Shown piece after piece: positions 52,805 through 61,643 of a DNA stretch of 64,000 bases. Made by a program: the position numbers and the translations under genes. The notes under the pieces were generated by a model that saw nothing but the letters and a program-made list of their open reading frames with translations, searched no databases and had not been told where the DNA came from. Source of the stretch: Gemmatimonadota bacterium (GTDB taxonomy: Bacteria; Latescibacterota; UBA2968; GCA-2709665). The stretch spans positions 294,232-358,231 of the forward strand of contig JAPPNU010000028.1 in NCBI GenBank assembly GCA_028873695.1, read 5' to 3'. The stretch's first letter is position 1, and each line of letters opens with the position of its first letter.

Positions 52805-53110
52805 ATAGCCTGATTCCGGCCGACGAGTCGCTTGTCTGGCATCCCTTCCACGGGCTGGGGAACGAGCGCGTAATCACTGAGCCGCTCCCTGAGCACGTGC
52901 CCTGAGCTTGTCGAAGGGTGTCGAAGGGTCGGCGAAGGGATGTAGATTGACCTCTTGCGGATCGTGAAACGCGGGCATTTCGACAAGCTTGCTACGTCAG
53001 GCTCAGCACGAGCAATTAAAGCATGCGCAATGACCGCGTTTCCACGAGTGAGGCTACTCCGACGGCTTCCTTAAGTCCGATTTTTCCCGCGGTGTCGTGC
53101 GATGGCGTTG
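52805..53110 (+). other. 306-base intergenic region with an inverted REP-like repeat
   Basis: No gene is supported. It lies between convergent genes (glycosylase and HPRT). It contains the repeat pair annotated separately at 52900-53010 and otherwise shows no promoter or terminator. A 70-codon antisense frame has no coding character. Confidence 0.5.
52900..53010. repeat. REP-like inverted repeat with the CCCTGAGCTTGTCGAAGGG motif
   Basis: CCCTGAGCTTGTCGAAGGG (52900-52918), followed by a second TCGAAGGG, faces TTTCGACAAGCTTGC with CTCAGCACG (52978-53010). The motif CCTTCGACAAGCTCAGG is known as a high-copy dispersed repeat in many bacterial genomes. Here it sits between convergent genes and could fold as a bidirectional transcription stop. 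Confidence 0.55.
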
Positions 53111-53743
53111 TTACGGCGTCTCAAGATTTCTCAATGCCGCGATGTACGGGAGATTCCGGTACCGCTGGTCGTAGTCCAGGCCGTATCCGACGACGAATTC
53201 GTCGGGGATCGTGAAGCCCACGTAGTCGACCGGCACGTCCACGACCCGACGGGCGGGCTTATTGAGGAGGCTGCACACCTTCAGGCTTCGAGGGCGCCTC
53301 GTGGCCAGAATGCGCAAAAGGTACTCCAGTGTAAGGCCCGTATCGACGATATCCTCAACAAGGAGTACGTCGGCGCCGGCGATATCCCGATCCAGATCCT
53401 TCAGGATTCTTACGACGCCGGAACTCTTTGTCGACTTGCCATAACTGGCAACCGATATGTATTCGATCTCGGCGGCGACGGAGATTTCCCGGGACAGGTC
53501 CGCGAGAAAGTAGAGGGCGCCTTTCAGCACCCCCAGGAGGATGAGCGGCTGTTCCGTATCGCCCGAGTGTCGAACTTCACAGAAATTCGGGTGGTCCGAA
53601 GAGGCAGCGCGGGCCAAGCGGAAGTCCGAGGTGATCCTGGCGCCCAGTTGACGGATCCTCTCCCTGATTCGACAGTTTGATATCAGGATCTTTGGTCTGG
53701 TGTCGGGCATAGAAAGACCGGGTAGACGCGGAACTTCAATCAT
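53111..53743 (-). CDS. hpt: hypoxanthine-guanine phosphoribosyltransferase
   Basis: 210 residues from the ATG at 53743 (MIEVPRLPGLSMP..). The frame extends to 54193, but that is the opposite strand of the heparinase gene and non-coding. PRPP-binding motif VLLVEDIVDTGLTLEYLL, the ISVASYGKSTKSSG flexible loop with Ser-Tyr, and LLGVLKGALYFLADL are typical of HPRT. Final YVGFTIPDEFVVGYGLDYDQRYRNLPYIA carries purine contacts. It salvages hypoxanthine and guanine. The internal Met at 53710 is an alternative start. Confidence 0.92.
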   Translation of the reverse strand: MIEVPRLPGLSMPDTRPKILISNCRIRERIRQLGARITSDFRLARAASSDHPNFCEVRHSGDTEQPLILLGVLKGALYFLADLSREISVAAEIEYISVASYGKSTKSSGVVRILKDLDRDIAGADVLLVEDIVDTGLTLEYLLRILATRRPRSLKVCSLLNKPARRVVDVPVDYVGFTIPDEFVVGYGLDYDQRYRNLPYIAALRNLETP

Positions 53744-53863
53744 GTGGTACTTGCCTTCGAATCCGTGTACCACACCGTTGCGTTGCGGACGATTCGGTAC
53801 ACCATAAGATAATCGCCGGCCGGCGGTGTGGCAAACGGCCATTGCAAACTGGCGGAGCGTACG

Positions 53864-55921
53864 ATGAATCTGGTACCTGGCTGGCGACTGGAACGGGCGA
53901 AGGAACGCCGGACGAATCCGGCATTCCGCTTTGCCTACCGTCAACTGGAATCCGCAGCCAGGGCTTTTCTCGGTGAAAAAATGCGCCCTCAGGATCGCCC
54001 GGCGGGTTACTACCACAACTACTTTTGCCCGGACCACGCCGTCGAACTCGAGTTTGACGCCGAATCTCCGAATGAGCATCGATGTCCCAGAGACGGAAGG
54101 GTTTTCTCCGGCGAACCGTACGATTCCGCCTGGCGCTGGTTTGTCAACAACAGACTGTCCGGCATGGCATACCGTCTCGCCCTCATGTGGCAACTGGACG
54201 CAAACGCCGCATGTCTGTCAAGATGCAGAGAGATTCTGCTGGCCTATGCGGAGCGTTACCCGGGGTATCCGATTGAACGGGAACTGCCGTACGGTTGGGG
54301 CAAGGTGGCCAATCATTCACTTGACGAGGCCGTGTGGCTGATTCCCATCGCGAGGGCCTACGATCTGGTTCGGGAGACCCTGAATGCCCCGGAACGAACG
54401 TTGATCGAATCCAACCTGCTCGCGCTTGCGGCGGAACATATTCAGAGCCAGAAATTTCACCGCATTCACAACATCGAATGCTGGCACAATGCCGCAATGG
54501 CGGCGGTTGGAATCTGTCTGGACGACGCGGGGTTTCAGAAGATGGCCCTGAAGGACCGGTTCGGATTCCACCACCAGTTGCGGGAGGGCGTTCTGGACGA
54601 CGGGATGTGGTGGGAGGGGTCTTCCAGCTACCATTTCTATACCCTCGCCGCCCTGATTGCCCACGTCCAGGTTTCGGAAAACACACGTGCGCGTCTGCAC
54701 GACGAAGGACGGCTCAAAGCGATGTTCCGGGCGCCGGTTTCGCTGGCATTTCCCGATTTCAGGCTTCCCGCCACCAATGACTGCTGGTATTTCTCCTCTC
54801 TGTTGTCGGACGTCTGCCACGGCGTACCGCCGGCGGACGCCTTCTATGAGGTGGCATACGGGTGGTACAACGAGCCCATATACGCCGGGATACTCGAACG
54901 CAACTATGCCAAAAAGCCTCGAACGGCCGTGGAGTCGCTTCTATACGGCGAAGAGTTGCCCGACTCGGGCGGCGAATTCGATGCGGGAAGCGCCGTATTG
55001 AAGCCGTCCGGTGTCGCCATTTTGAGATCGAGGGATCCGATCGAAGCACAAAGCTGCGTGCTTTTGAAATACGGCCCGCACGGCGGCGGGCACGGACACC
55101 CCGACAAACTTTCGATTTCTTACTACGCGCACGGCTTTCCGGTGGCCACGGACCTGGGCACGCCCGGTTACGGCGTCGACCTGAACGAGACCTGGTATCG
55201 GCAGACGCTAAGCCACAATACCGTGACGGTAAACGGCCGCTCCCAGCCTCCGGCGGAAGGGCGCCTGGTGAATCTCGATCTACATCGCGCCGACGGGTTC
55301 GAGGTGGTCGACGCGAGCGTTTCATGTGCAAAGGCCCCGTATGCCGGTGTAACAATGCGACGCGTGATCCTGTGGACGGATTGCTGCTTCTGGGATGTGT
55401 TTTACGTGACGGCGCCGCAGGAATGCCAGATGGATTGGGTCTGCAGGTTCAATGCTGATCGTCGAAGGCACACGGGTCTGTCGCGGCGCGGGTCAATTGC
55501 GCTTTCAGGCGACGGATATGCCCACGTCCGGAATCCGGTTGAGTTCGTACCCGCGGAAAAGGTTTCGTTGGAATGGGGCCTGTCTCAGGGCGGGGTAGGG
55601 GTATTCCTTCCTGAAGACGGCAGCACGGAAATCATCCTGGGTGAAGCGCCGCTGCAGCCCGCGTCCGAAACCGGGGATTTGCTCATCCGCCGTCGATTCG
55701 CCCACGAGACAACCTTCGTTGCGCTTCTGCATCACTGGGATACGGCGCCTGCCGTCAGCCGAGTCGAGGCAGTCGGACGGGACGGCCGGGGCGGGGCCGC
55801 CGGATTCCTGGTGCAGGCGGGGGATGAGACGCATCTCTGGGCCCTGTCGGAAGCTGTCCCGGTTCCCGCCGGTGTCGAAGTCGACCGGATATTCTCTTAC
55901 CCGCTTCAGTTGCCGCGCTGA
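53864..55921 (+). CDS. heparinase II/III-family polysaccharide lyase
   Basis: 685 residues from ATG 53864, with GGCGGAG six bases upstream; the GTG at 53828 would add 12 residues from the intergenic region. The N-terminal half (about 20-330) is an alpha/alpha toroid (YDLVRETLNAPERTLIESNLL, HRIHNIECWHNAAMAAVGI, WWEGSSSYHFYTLAAL). The C-terminal beta-sandwich carries KYGPHGGGHGHPDKLSISYYAHGFP and QTLSHNTVTVNGRSQ, the conserved His-rich region of heparinase II/III and alginate lyase (PL12/PL15/PL17/PL21-like) enzymes. No classical signal peptide is visible, so cytoplasmic processing of oligosaccharides is possible. Confidence 0.85.
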   Translation: MNLVPGWRLERAKERRTNPAFRFAYRQLESAARAFLGEKMRPQDRPAGYYHNYFCPDHAVELEFDAESPNEHRCPRDGRVFSGEPYDSAWRWFVNNRLSGMAYRLALMWQLDANAACLSRCREILLAYAERYPGYPIERELPYGWGKVANHSLDEAVWLIPIARAYDLVRETLNAPERTLIESNLLALAAEHIQSQKFHRIHNIECWHNAAMAAVGICLDDAGFQKMALKDRFGFHHQLREGVLDDGMWWEGSSSYHFYTLAALIAHVQVSENTRARLHDEGRLKAMFRAPVSLAFPDFRLPATNDCWYFSSLLSDVCHGVPPADAFYEVAYGWYNEPIYAGILERNYAKKPRTAVESLLYGEELPDSGGEFDAGSAVLKPSGVAILRSRDPIEAQSCVLLKYGPHGGGHGHPDKLSISYYAHGFPVATDLGTPGYGVDLNETWYRQTLSHNTVTVNGRSQPPAEGRLVNLDLHRADGFEVVDASVSCAKAPYAGVTMRRVILWTDCCFWDVFYVTAPQECQMDWVCRFNADRRRHTGLSRRGSIALSGDGYAHVRNPVEFVPAEKVSLEWGLSQGGVGVFLPEDGSTEIILGEAPLQPASETGDLLIRRRFAHETTFVALLHHWDTAPAVSRVEAVGRDGRGGAAGFLVQAGDETHLWALSEAVPVPAGVEVDRIFSYPLQLPR

Positions 55922-56047
55922 CAGGGCTTTTTGCCGTTTGCATTTTTGCATCCGTTCGTTATTTTTTCCCGTTTGCGACGTCCGGTGGGCAGGAATCACC
56001 GGCGGAGACTCATAATCAATCACATTAATTAAGAGAGATAACCTACT

Positions 56048-57460
56048 GTGGAAGAACTGTCTAAAGGACTATACGGAGAGTTCGGAGACGCGCTGAACCG
56101 GTCACGGGCGCTTTACGAAAAAGCCTCGGGGATCTTTCCGGGCGGCGTCACCCACGACTTGAGATACTACCGGCCGTTTCCCATCTACGCGAGTCACGCA
56201 AAGGCGGGCCGAAAGTGGGACGTGGACGGCAGGGAGTACGTGGACCTCTGGATGGGGCACGGCGCGCTGATGCTCGGTCATTGTTTCCCGGATATGGTAG
56301 CCGCCGTTTCGGAACAGGTGACGCGTGGTACTCACTATGGCGCGTGTCACGAGCTCGAAGTGGCGTGGGGTGAGTGGGTCACGAGACTCATCCCCACAGC
56401 CGAACGCGTGCGGTTTACAAGCTCCGGCACGGAGGCCACGCTGATGGCGCTGCGATTGGCGCGAACCTATACCGGAAAGCGAAAGGTCCTGAAATTCCTC
56501 GGCCACTTCCACGGTTGGCACGACAACCTTATCGTGGGCGTGCTGCCGCCCTTCGACGAACCCGTACCCGCAGGCGTACTGCGCGAAGTGGCGGATACCG
56601 TTTGCCTGTGTGCGCCGAACCGGATCGATCAGGTTGAGGATGTTTTGAACCGGGACGACGACATTGCCTGCGTAATCGTGGAACCGACCGGCGCATCTTT
56701 CGGCGTGGTACCCCTGCGGCCGGGTTTTCTCGAAGAACTGCGCCGGGTAACGTTACATCACGACGTGCTTCTGATCTTCGACGAAGTCATCACCGGCTTT
56801 CGATGCTCGCCGGGCGGCGCCCAGGGCCATTTCAACGTCAGGCCCGACCTGACCTCGCTGGCGAAGATTCTCGCGGGAGGACTCCCCGGGGGCTGCCTGA
56901 CGGGCCGGCAGGATATCATGGATCTGCTGGAATTCAGGGGTGAACGAGAGTGGGATACCTGCCGGAAAATGCCCCATCAGGGTACCTTCAACGCGAACCC
57001 CATTTCCGCGGCCGCCGGGATTGCCACGCTCAGGGCGATCGAGGACGGAACCCATATCGCGGCCGCAAACCGGAACGCGGGCGTCCTCCGCGACCGCCTC
57101 AACGCCGTCATTTCAGATCACGGCGCAAACTGGGTCGTCTATGGAGACTTTTCGGGGGTCAAATTTCTTCCGGGGAGTGGACCCATGGCGCAGAGCCTGG
57201 AGGAGATCGCGTGTGGATCGTATGATTACCGCAGACTGAAGTCGCCGGATCCTGTGGTGACGAACGCGTTCCGCACCGCCATGCAGCTGGAGGGCGTCGA
57301 CCTCAATGGACTGGTGGGCATAACGGCATCCGTGCACTCCGAAGACGATCTGGACCGCGTTGTGCAGGCATTCGACCGCACGTTGCACAGATTGAAGCGC
57401 CAGGGCCTGGCTGGCAGTAACAGCCCGGTTTCGGATGCGCGTTCGCGAGGCGGCCGGTAG
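56048..57460 (+). CDS. class III aminotransferase, glutamate-1-semialdehyde aminomutase-like
   Basis: 470 residues. GTG 56048 has a weak AGAGAGA upstream. PLP enzymes motifs: FTSSGTEATLMALRLARTYTGKRKVLKFLGHFHGWHD, VIVEPTGASFGVVPLRPGF, LLIFDEVITGFR with Asp, and SLAKILAGGLPGG with PLP Lys273. FGGVTHDLRYYRPFPIYASHAKAG at the start resembles HemL-like proteins. True HemL lies in a tetrapyrrole context; here a neighbour is a polysaccharide lyase, so an amino-sugar or other aminotransferase role is as likely. Confidence 0.85.
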   Translation: MEELSKGLYGEFGDALNRSRALYEKASGIFPGGVTHDLRYYRPFPIYASHAKAGRKWDVDGREYVDLWMGHGALMLGHCFPDMVAAVSEQVTRGTHYGACHELEVAWGEWVTRLIPTAERVRFTSSGTEATLMALRLARTYTGKRKVLKFLGHFHGWHDNLIVGVLPPFDEPVPAGVLREVADTVCLCAPNRIDQVEDVLNRDDDIACVIVEPTGASFGVVPLRPGFLEELRRVTLHHDVLLIFDEVITGFRCSPGGAQGHFNVRPDLTSLAKILAGGLPGGCLTGRQDIMDLLEFRGEREWDTCRKMPHQGTFNANPISAAAGIATLRAIEDGTHIAAANRNAGVLRDRLNAVISDHGANWVVYGDFSGVKFLPGSGPMAQSLEEIACGSYDYRRLKSPDPVVTNAFRTAMQLEGVDLNGLVGITASVHSEDDLDRVVQAFDRTLHRLKRQGLAGSNSPVSDARSRGGR

Positions 57461-57567
57461 CATTCGGGAAAATATCTCCGAGGGTTCCGTGGGATACGGC
57501 GATGCCGATTCCGGCTCGTCGCCGATCCGCGTTTTTCCGTCAATGCAGAAAAAGCGGGCGTTTCTCA

Positions 57568-59397
57568 ATGCCAGACCGTATCCGGATTCTATCCGACGAA
57601 ATCGCCAATCGTATCGCCGCGGGTGAAGCCGTAGAGCGCCCGGGTTCCGTCGTCAAGGAACTGGTGGAAAACGCCATCGATGCGGGCGCGGACCGTGTCG
57701 TGGCTGAAGTGACCGGCGGCGGCAAGGAGACCATACGGGTCAGCGACAACGGCTGCGGAATGTCCGGTGACGACGCGATGCTGGCCCTGGAACGGCACGC
57801 AACGAGCAAAATCGTCGATCTTTCCGACCTGCGCACGCTGCGTACGCTCGGGTTTCGCGGGGAGGCGCTGCCGAGTATTGCGGCGGTGTCGCGGATGGTT
57901 ATCGAAACCCGCGATTCGGAGGCGTTGCAGGGTACTCGCGTTCGCGTCGAAAGCGGCCGCGTGCGCGATGTTTCGTCAACGAGCCGGGATCGGGGAACGA
58001 CGGTCTCCGTTCACGGTCTGTTTTTCAATGTACCCGCGAGGCGGAAATTCCTGAAGGGCGTCGAGACCGAATTCAAACACGTTTCGGATGCGTTGACGGG
58101 CCTCGCATTGGCGTACCCGTCCATCGCGTTCGTGCTTTCTCACAACGGGCGCGAAATCCTGAACCTGGCCCGAACCGAACGACAACACCGGCTGGAGGCG
58201 GTTTTCGGCGTACGATTCGGCCGCGACGCCGTTTTTCTGGACGGTGAACGCCATGGCGTGCGGGTCTGGGGTTTTGCCGGCAGGCCCGAACTGGCGCGGA
58301 AGTCGGGCGCGCAGCAGGCAACGGTCGTCAATGGTCGATGGGTACGTGACAGGGGGGTGACGAGTGCCGTGCACGACGGCTTTGGCGGTCTGCTCGTGAA
58401 GGGTTTCCATCCCGCGTTCGCGTTGCTTCTGGATCTGGATCCCTCGCGCCTCGACGTCAATGTGCATCCGGCCAAACGGGAGGTGCGGTTTGCGGACGAA
58501 GGCACGGTATACAACGCGATTGCCGAAGTCGTGCGCGCGGGACTGCGGGAGGAGGACCTGGTACCTGAGGTGGACAGCGGAATTGCCTCGCCCGCGATTC
58601 CGGCAAAGGGGACAGCGCGGGCAATGGCGGGCACGTCCGGTGGCGTCGCGGAGACGCCCGCGGAGGGTGAGGCCTATCTTCCGGACCCACTTGGCCTGGA
58701 AGACGTGCAGATGGCGCTTTCGCTGACCGTCAGGAAGACAGCCAGTGGGCACGAAGCGCCGGCGGACGTCGCGGATCCGGACCTGGCGGACGAAGGAACG
58801 GTCGATCAGGTTCCCGTCTGGCAGGTTCACGAAAAATACGTCCTCGCGCATATCAAGAACGGCCTGATTTTTGTGGACCAGCACCTGGCGCACCAGCGGA
58901 TGATCTACGAACAGACGCTGGATTGCTTTGAATCGAATGCGGGCTCGGGTCAGCGACTCCTGTTTCCGGTAACGCTTGATTTCGGATTGCGTCAGATCCA
59001 CAGGGTCAGGGAGGCGATGCCGCTGCTGGAAGCCATGGGCTTCGGCATACGGGATTTCGGCGGCAACACCGTGGTTGTGGATACCATTCCCGTGGAACTC
59101 AAAGCGTGGGAAGACGGCAGGCTTCTACAGGAAGTCGTGGACGAGCTTGGAGAAAGGGAGCGTCAGAAATCCGTTCCGGTCGGCGGGCAAAAGGCGGTTT
59201 CTCCGCTTGAGCACCAATTGGCCGCCGCATATGCCCGGCATACCGCCATCCGCACGGGAGAGCGGCTCTCCGCAAGGGAGATGCGAGCCCTGATAGACCG
59301 GCTTTTCGCCACGCGCGAACCGTTCATCTGCCCGCAGGGCAGGCCTGTTGTCGTAAAGATGTCTCTGGATGAACTCGACCGGCAATTCAGCAGATAG
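57568..59397 (+). CDS. mutL: DNA mismatch repair protein MutL
   Basis: 609 residues from ATG 57568 (PDRIRILSDEIANRIAAGEAVERPGSVVKELVENAIDAGAD); the frame opens at 57502 without homology. ATPase motifs: the E in ELVENAIDAGA, DNGCGMS, TLGFRGEALPS and GTTVSVHGLFFNVPARRKFLK. The linker (about 340-415) is variable. In the C-terminal domain the metal endonuclease motif DQHAx2Ex4E reads DQHLAHQRMIYE, with Gln at the first Glu, and CPHGRP reads CPQGRP. Nicking activity may thus be altered. It overlaps miaA by 29 bases, as in the classical mutL-miaA order. Confidence 0.93.
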   Translation: MPDRIRILSDEIANRIAAGEAVERPGSVVKELVENAIDAGADRVVAEVTGGGKETIRVSDNGCGMSGDDAMLALERHATSKIVDLSDLRTLRTLGFRGEALPSIAAVSRMVIETRDSEALQGTRVRVESGRVRDVSSTSRDRGTTVSVHGLFFNVPARRKFLKGVETEFKHVSDALTGLALAYPSIAFVLSHNGREILNLARTERQHRLEAVFGVRFGRDAVFLDGERHGVRVWGFAGRPELARKSGAQQATVVNGRWVRDRGVTSAVHDGFGGLLVKGFHPAFALLLDLDPSRLDVNVHPAKREVRFADEGTVYNAIAEVVRAGLREEDLVPEVDSGIASPAIPAKGTARAMAGTSGGVAETPAEGEAYLPDPLGLEDVQMALSLTVRKTASGHEAPADVADPDLADEGTVDQVPVWQVHEKYVLAHIKNGLIFVDQHLAHQRMIYEQTLDCFESNAGSGQRLLFPVTLDFGLRQIHRVREAMPLLEAMGFGIRDFGGNTVVVDTIPVELKAWEDGRLLQEVVDELGERERQKSVPVGGQKAVSPLEHQLAAAYARHTAIRTGERLSAREMRALIDRLFATREPFICPQGRPVVVKMSLDELDRQFSR

Positions 59398-60313
59398 GCG
59401 CCGCCCGATATTGGCGCTGGTGGGTCCCACCGCATCCGGCAAGACCCGGGTTGGCGTCGCCCTGGCGCGGGCGCTCGGCGGTGAGGTGGTTTCCGCCGAC
59501 GCGCGGCAGGTCTACCGGTATATGGACATCGGTACCGCCAAACCCACGACCGAAGAGCGCACGCTTGCCAGACACCATATGCTCGACGTCGTGAATCCCG
59601 ATGAGAATTATAGCGCCGGGCACTACGCGGACGGCGCATCCGCGGCGATCGAGTCGATTCTGGAACGGAATCGCGTCCCGATCCTGGTGGGGGGGTCGGG
59701 TTTGTATCTGAAGGCGGCGCTCGACGGATTCTCTCCGCTCCCGCGCACGCCTCGGGCGGTCCGAGAACGTCTCCTTGATGAGGCCGTCGAAGATCCGGCG
59801 GGAGTCCATCGCAGGTTGCGCGAAGTCGATCCCGTGACGGCCCGCCGTCTGCACGCCAACGATACCAAACGTATCGTGCGCGCGCTGGAGGTCTTCGAAC
59901 TGACCGGGAGGCCGATCTCGGTGCTTCACGAGGCGCCCTCAAAACGGCCGCGGGACTGGCGCGTCGAGTGGTTCGGATTGGCAATGGACCGGGCGCTGCT
60001 CTACCGGAGGATCGAAGAACGGGTGGACCGCATGATTACAGCCGGACTCGTGGACGAGGTCCGGGAGTTGAACCGACTCGGTTATTCGCGTGAACTCAAC
60101 GCGCTCAATACCTTCGGATACCGGGAGGTTTTCAGCCATCTGGACGGCGAACTGGATCTGGCCGAAACCGCGTCGCGGATCAAGATGGGCACCCGGCGTT
60201 ACGCAAAACGCCAACTTACCTGGTTCCGCAAGGACACGCGGGTGAGGTGGATCGATACCGGCGAGAGTGATGCGCCCGCCGTCATCCTCAAACACCTTGA
60301 CACGCATCAGTAG
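59369..60313 (+). CDS. miaA: tRNA dimethylallyltransferase MiaA
   Basis: 314 residues. P-loop LVGPTASGKTRVGVALA, SADARQVYRYMDIGTAKPT with catalytic Asp, GGSGLYLKAALDGF, NDTKRIVRALEVFELTG and RYAKRQLTWFRKD. It adds a dimethylallyl group to A37 of tRNAs reading UNN codons. Its first codons lie inside the end of mutL; the next downstream start would cut into the P-loop. Confidence 0.95.
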   Translation: MNSTGNSADRRRPILALVGPTASGKTRVGVALARALGGEVVSADARQVYRYMDIGTAKPTTEERTLARHHMLDVVNPDENYSAGHYADGASAAIESILERNRVPILVGGSGLYLKAALDGFSPLPRTPRAVRERLLDEAVEDPAGVHRRLREVDPVTARRLHANDTKRIVRALEVFELTGRPISVLHEAPSKRPRDWRVEWFGLAMDRALLYRRIEERVDRMITAGLVDEVRELNRLGYSRELNALNTFGYREVFSHLDGELDLAETASRIKMGTRRYAKRQLTWFRKDTRVRWIDTGESDAPAVILKHLDTHQ

Positions 60314-60340
60314 AGATGGTAGTTTTCGACAGGTACCGGA

Positions 60341-60416
60341 GCGGGAATAGCTCAGCTGGTAGAGCGCAAGCTTCCCAAGCTTGATGTCGCGGGTTCGAGT
60401 CCCGTTTCCCGCTCCA
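60341..60416 (+). tRNA. tRNA-Gly (anticodon CCC)
   Basis: Acceptor GCGGGAA pairs with TTCCCGC (60406-60412). The anticodon stem CAAGC/GCTTG encloses TTCCCAA with anticodon CCC; discriminator T60413 (U73), as usual for glycine. CCA encoded at 60414-60416. Confidence 0.95.
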
Positions 60417-60441
60417 AAAAAAACCTTATCGCGCAATCAAT

Positions 60442-60480
60442 GGCCATTTAACCTTCGTGTCTGAATGGCCGTTTTTGTTG
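60442..60480 (+). terminator. terminator after tRNA-Gly
   Basis: GGCCATT (60442-60448) and AATGGCC (60464-60470) form a 7-bp stem with a 15-base loop, followed by GTTTTTGTTG. Moderate stability. It overlaps an in-frame ATG (60465) of the following frame, which argues against that codon as start. Confidence 0.55.
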
Positions 60481-60527
60481 TTACAGATGTGAGGGTGGGG
60501 CAGACATTCTTGAGTGGAGATCATGAC

Positions 60528-61631
60528 GTGGAACACGAGATACCGGGCTGGGTGACATATCCGCGTGAGGAGTGGATCGAGATTTCTCCCGCTGAAGCCG
60601 GATTGGACGTTGAGAAATTCGAACGATTCCTGGCAGGACTGGACGTCAAAGGCGCGTCTTTCGGCGGCGAGGACCACACCGGGGACAAATGGGGCACCGT
60701 GATTACGCGCGGGGGATACCTGGTGCATGCATGGGGCGACCGGCATTACCGGTTTCAGACCGCATCGATGGGCAAGGCGTTCATGTGGGTACTGATCGGA
60801 TTTTCGGAGGAGGAGGGGATGCTGGATCCGGATCAGCCGATCCACGTGTCCTGGACGGGCGAAGGCGAACTGTCGCATCCACACAAATACCTGAATCGGG
60901 GCCACCACCGGACGCTTACGTGGCGCCATCTCATCGGTCCGAAGGGGAAGAGCGCGCACCTGGGGGGCTTTCCCATGGAACTGGGAAACGTGTGGTCGAA
61001 GGGACCTGAGGACCGCGCAAGGGCGGCGGCGGACCGATGGTGGCCGGCGTGGGCGACCTGGACCGGGGACCCGTTTTACGACCTCTACTCGCACGCAGAA
61101 CCCGGGACGGTTGAGCATTACAGCAGTGCGGGGTTCTGGCGGCTGGGTCAGGCCCTGACCTGCGTCTGGGACCGGGACCTGAAAGAGGTACTCGACGAGC
61201 GGCTGTTCGGAAGGATCGGGATTCCAGCAAAGCGCTGGGACTGGTACACGGGAAGGACGATGAGTGAAAGCAAGTACTTCTATCCGGCCATTCCGGATTC
61301 GTACACGTACCTGGATCCGCCGTTTGAAATCAACGGTCACGTGGTACGGAGCGGTCCGGGCTGGGTGGTAATGAGTCCGAGTGACATCGCCCGTTTCGGG
61401 CATCTGCTGGCGACACGGGGGCAATGGGAGGGCGAGCAGCTGGTCGATCCGGCCTGGTTGCGGGGACACAGCGGCGGCAACCGCTGCGGCGTCAGCGGAG
61501 AAAGCACGTACTACACGGCAATGGCCCAGGTCACCACCGACGGCTTCGATCATCCCCATTCAGTCGTGACCAAGAGCCTGCTGCCGGACGACCTCTTCGT
61601 CGGCCCGGTCCGGGTTTCCGGGAAAGGCTGA
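60528..61631 (+). CDS. serine hydrolase of the beta-lactamase/esterase superfamily
   Basis: 367 residues from GTG 60528 (GGAG at 60515-60518). The frame's ATG at 60465 lies in a terminator, and the extra leader VRVGQTFLSG looks like a dispersed non-coding repeat. The catalytic S-x-x-K is in QTASMGKAFMW, and a YSSAGFWRLGQAL replaces the Y-x-N Tyr region; the last motif near SDIARFGHLLATRGQWEGEQLVDPAWL is typical of class C-like beta-lactamase-related esterases. No signal peptide is seen. The next gene is an oxidoreductase of a sugar-type family. Confidence 0.8.
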   Translation: MEHEIPGWVTYPREEWIEISPAEAGLDVEKFERFLAGLDVKGASFGGEDHTGDKWGTVITRGGYLVHAWGDRHYRFQTASMGKAFMWVLIGFSEEEGMLDPDQPIHVSWTGEGELSHPHKYLNRGHHRTLTWRHLIGPKGKSAHLGGFPMELGNVWSKGPEDRARAAADRWWPAWATWTGDPFYDLYSHAEPGTVEHYSSAGFWRLGQALTCVWDRDLKEVLDERLFGRIGIPAKRWDWYTGRTMSESKYFYPAIPDSYTYLDPPFEINGHVVRSGPGWVVMSPSDIARFGHLLATRGQWEGEQLVDPAWLRGHSGGNRCGVSGESTYYTAMAQVTTDGFDHPHSVVTKSLLPDDLFVGPVRVSGKG

Positions 61632-61643
61632 GGGGAACGCAAT

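Noticed and set aside
60465..60527. Longer N-terminus of the serine hydrolase (ATG 60465)
   Set aside because: The ATG lies within a terminator stem and the leader has no family similarity; GTG 60528 has a better ribosome binding site.
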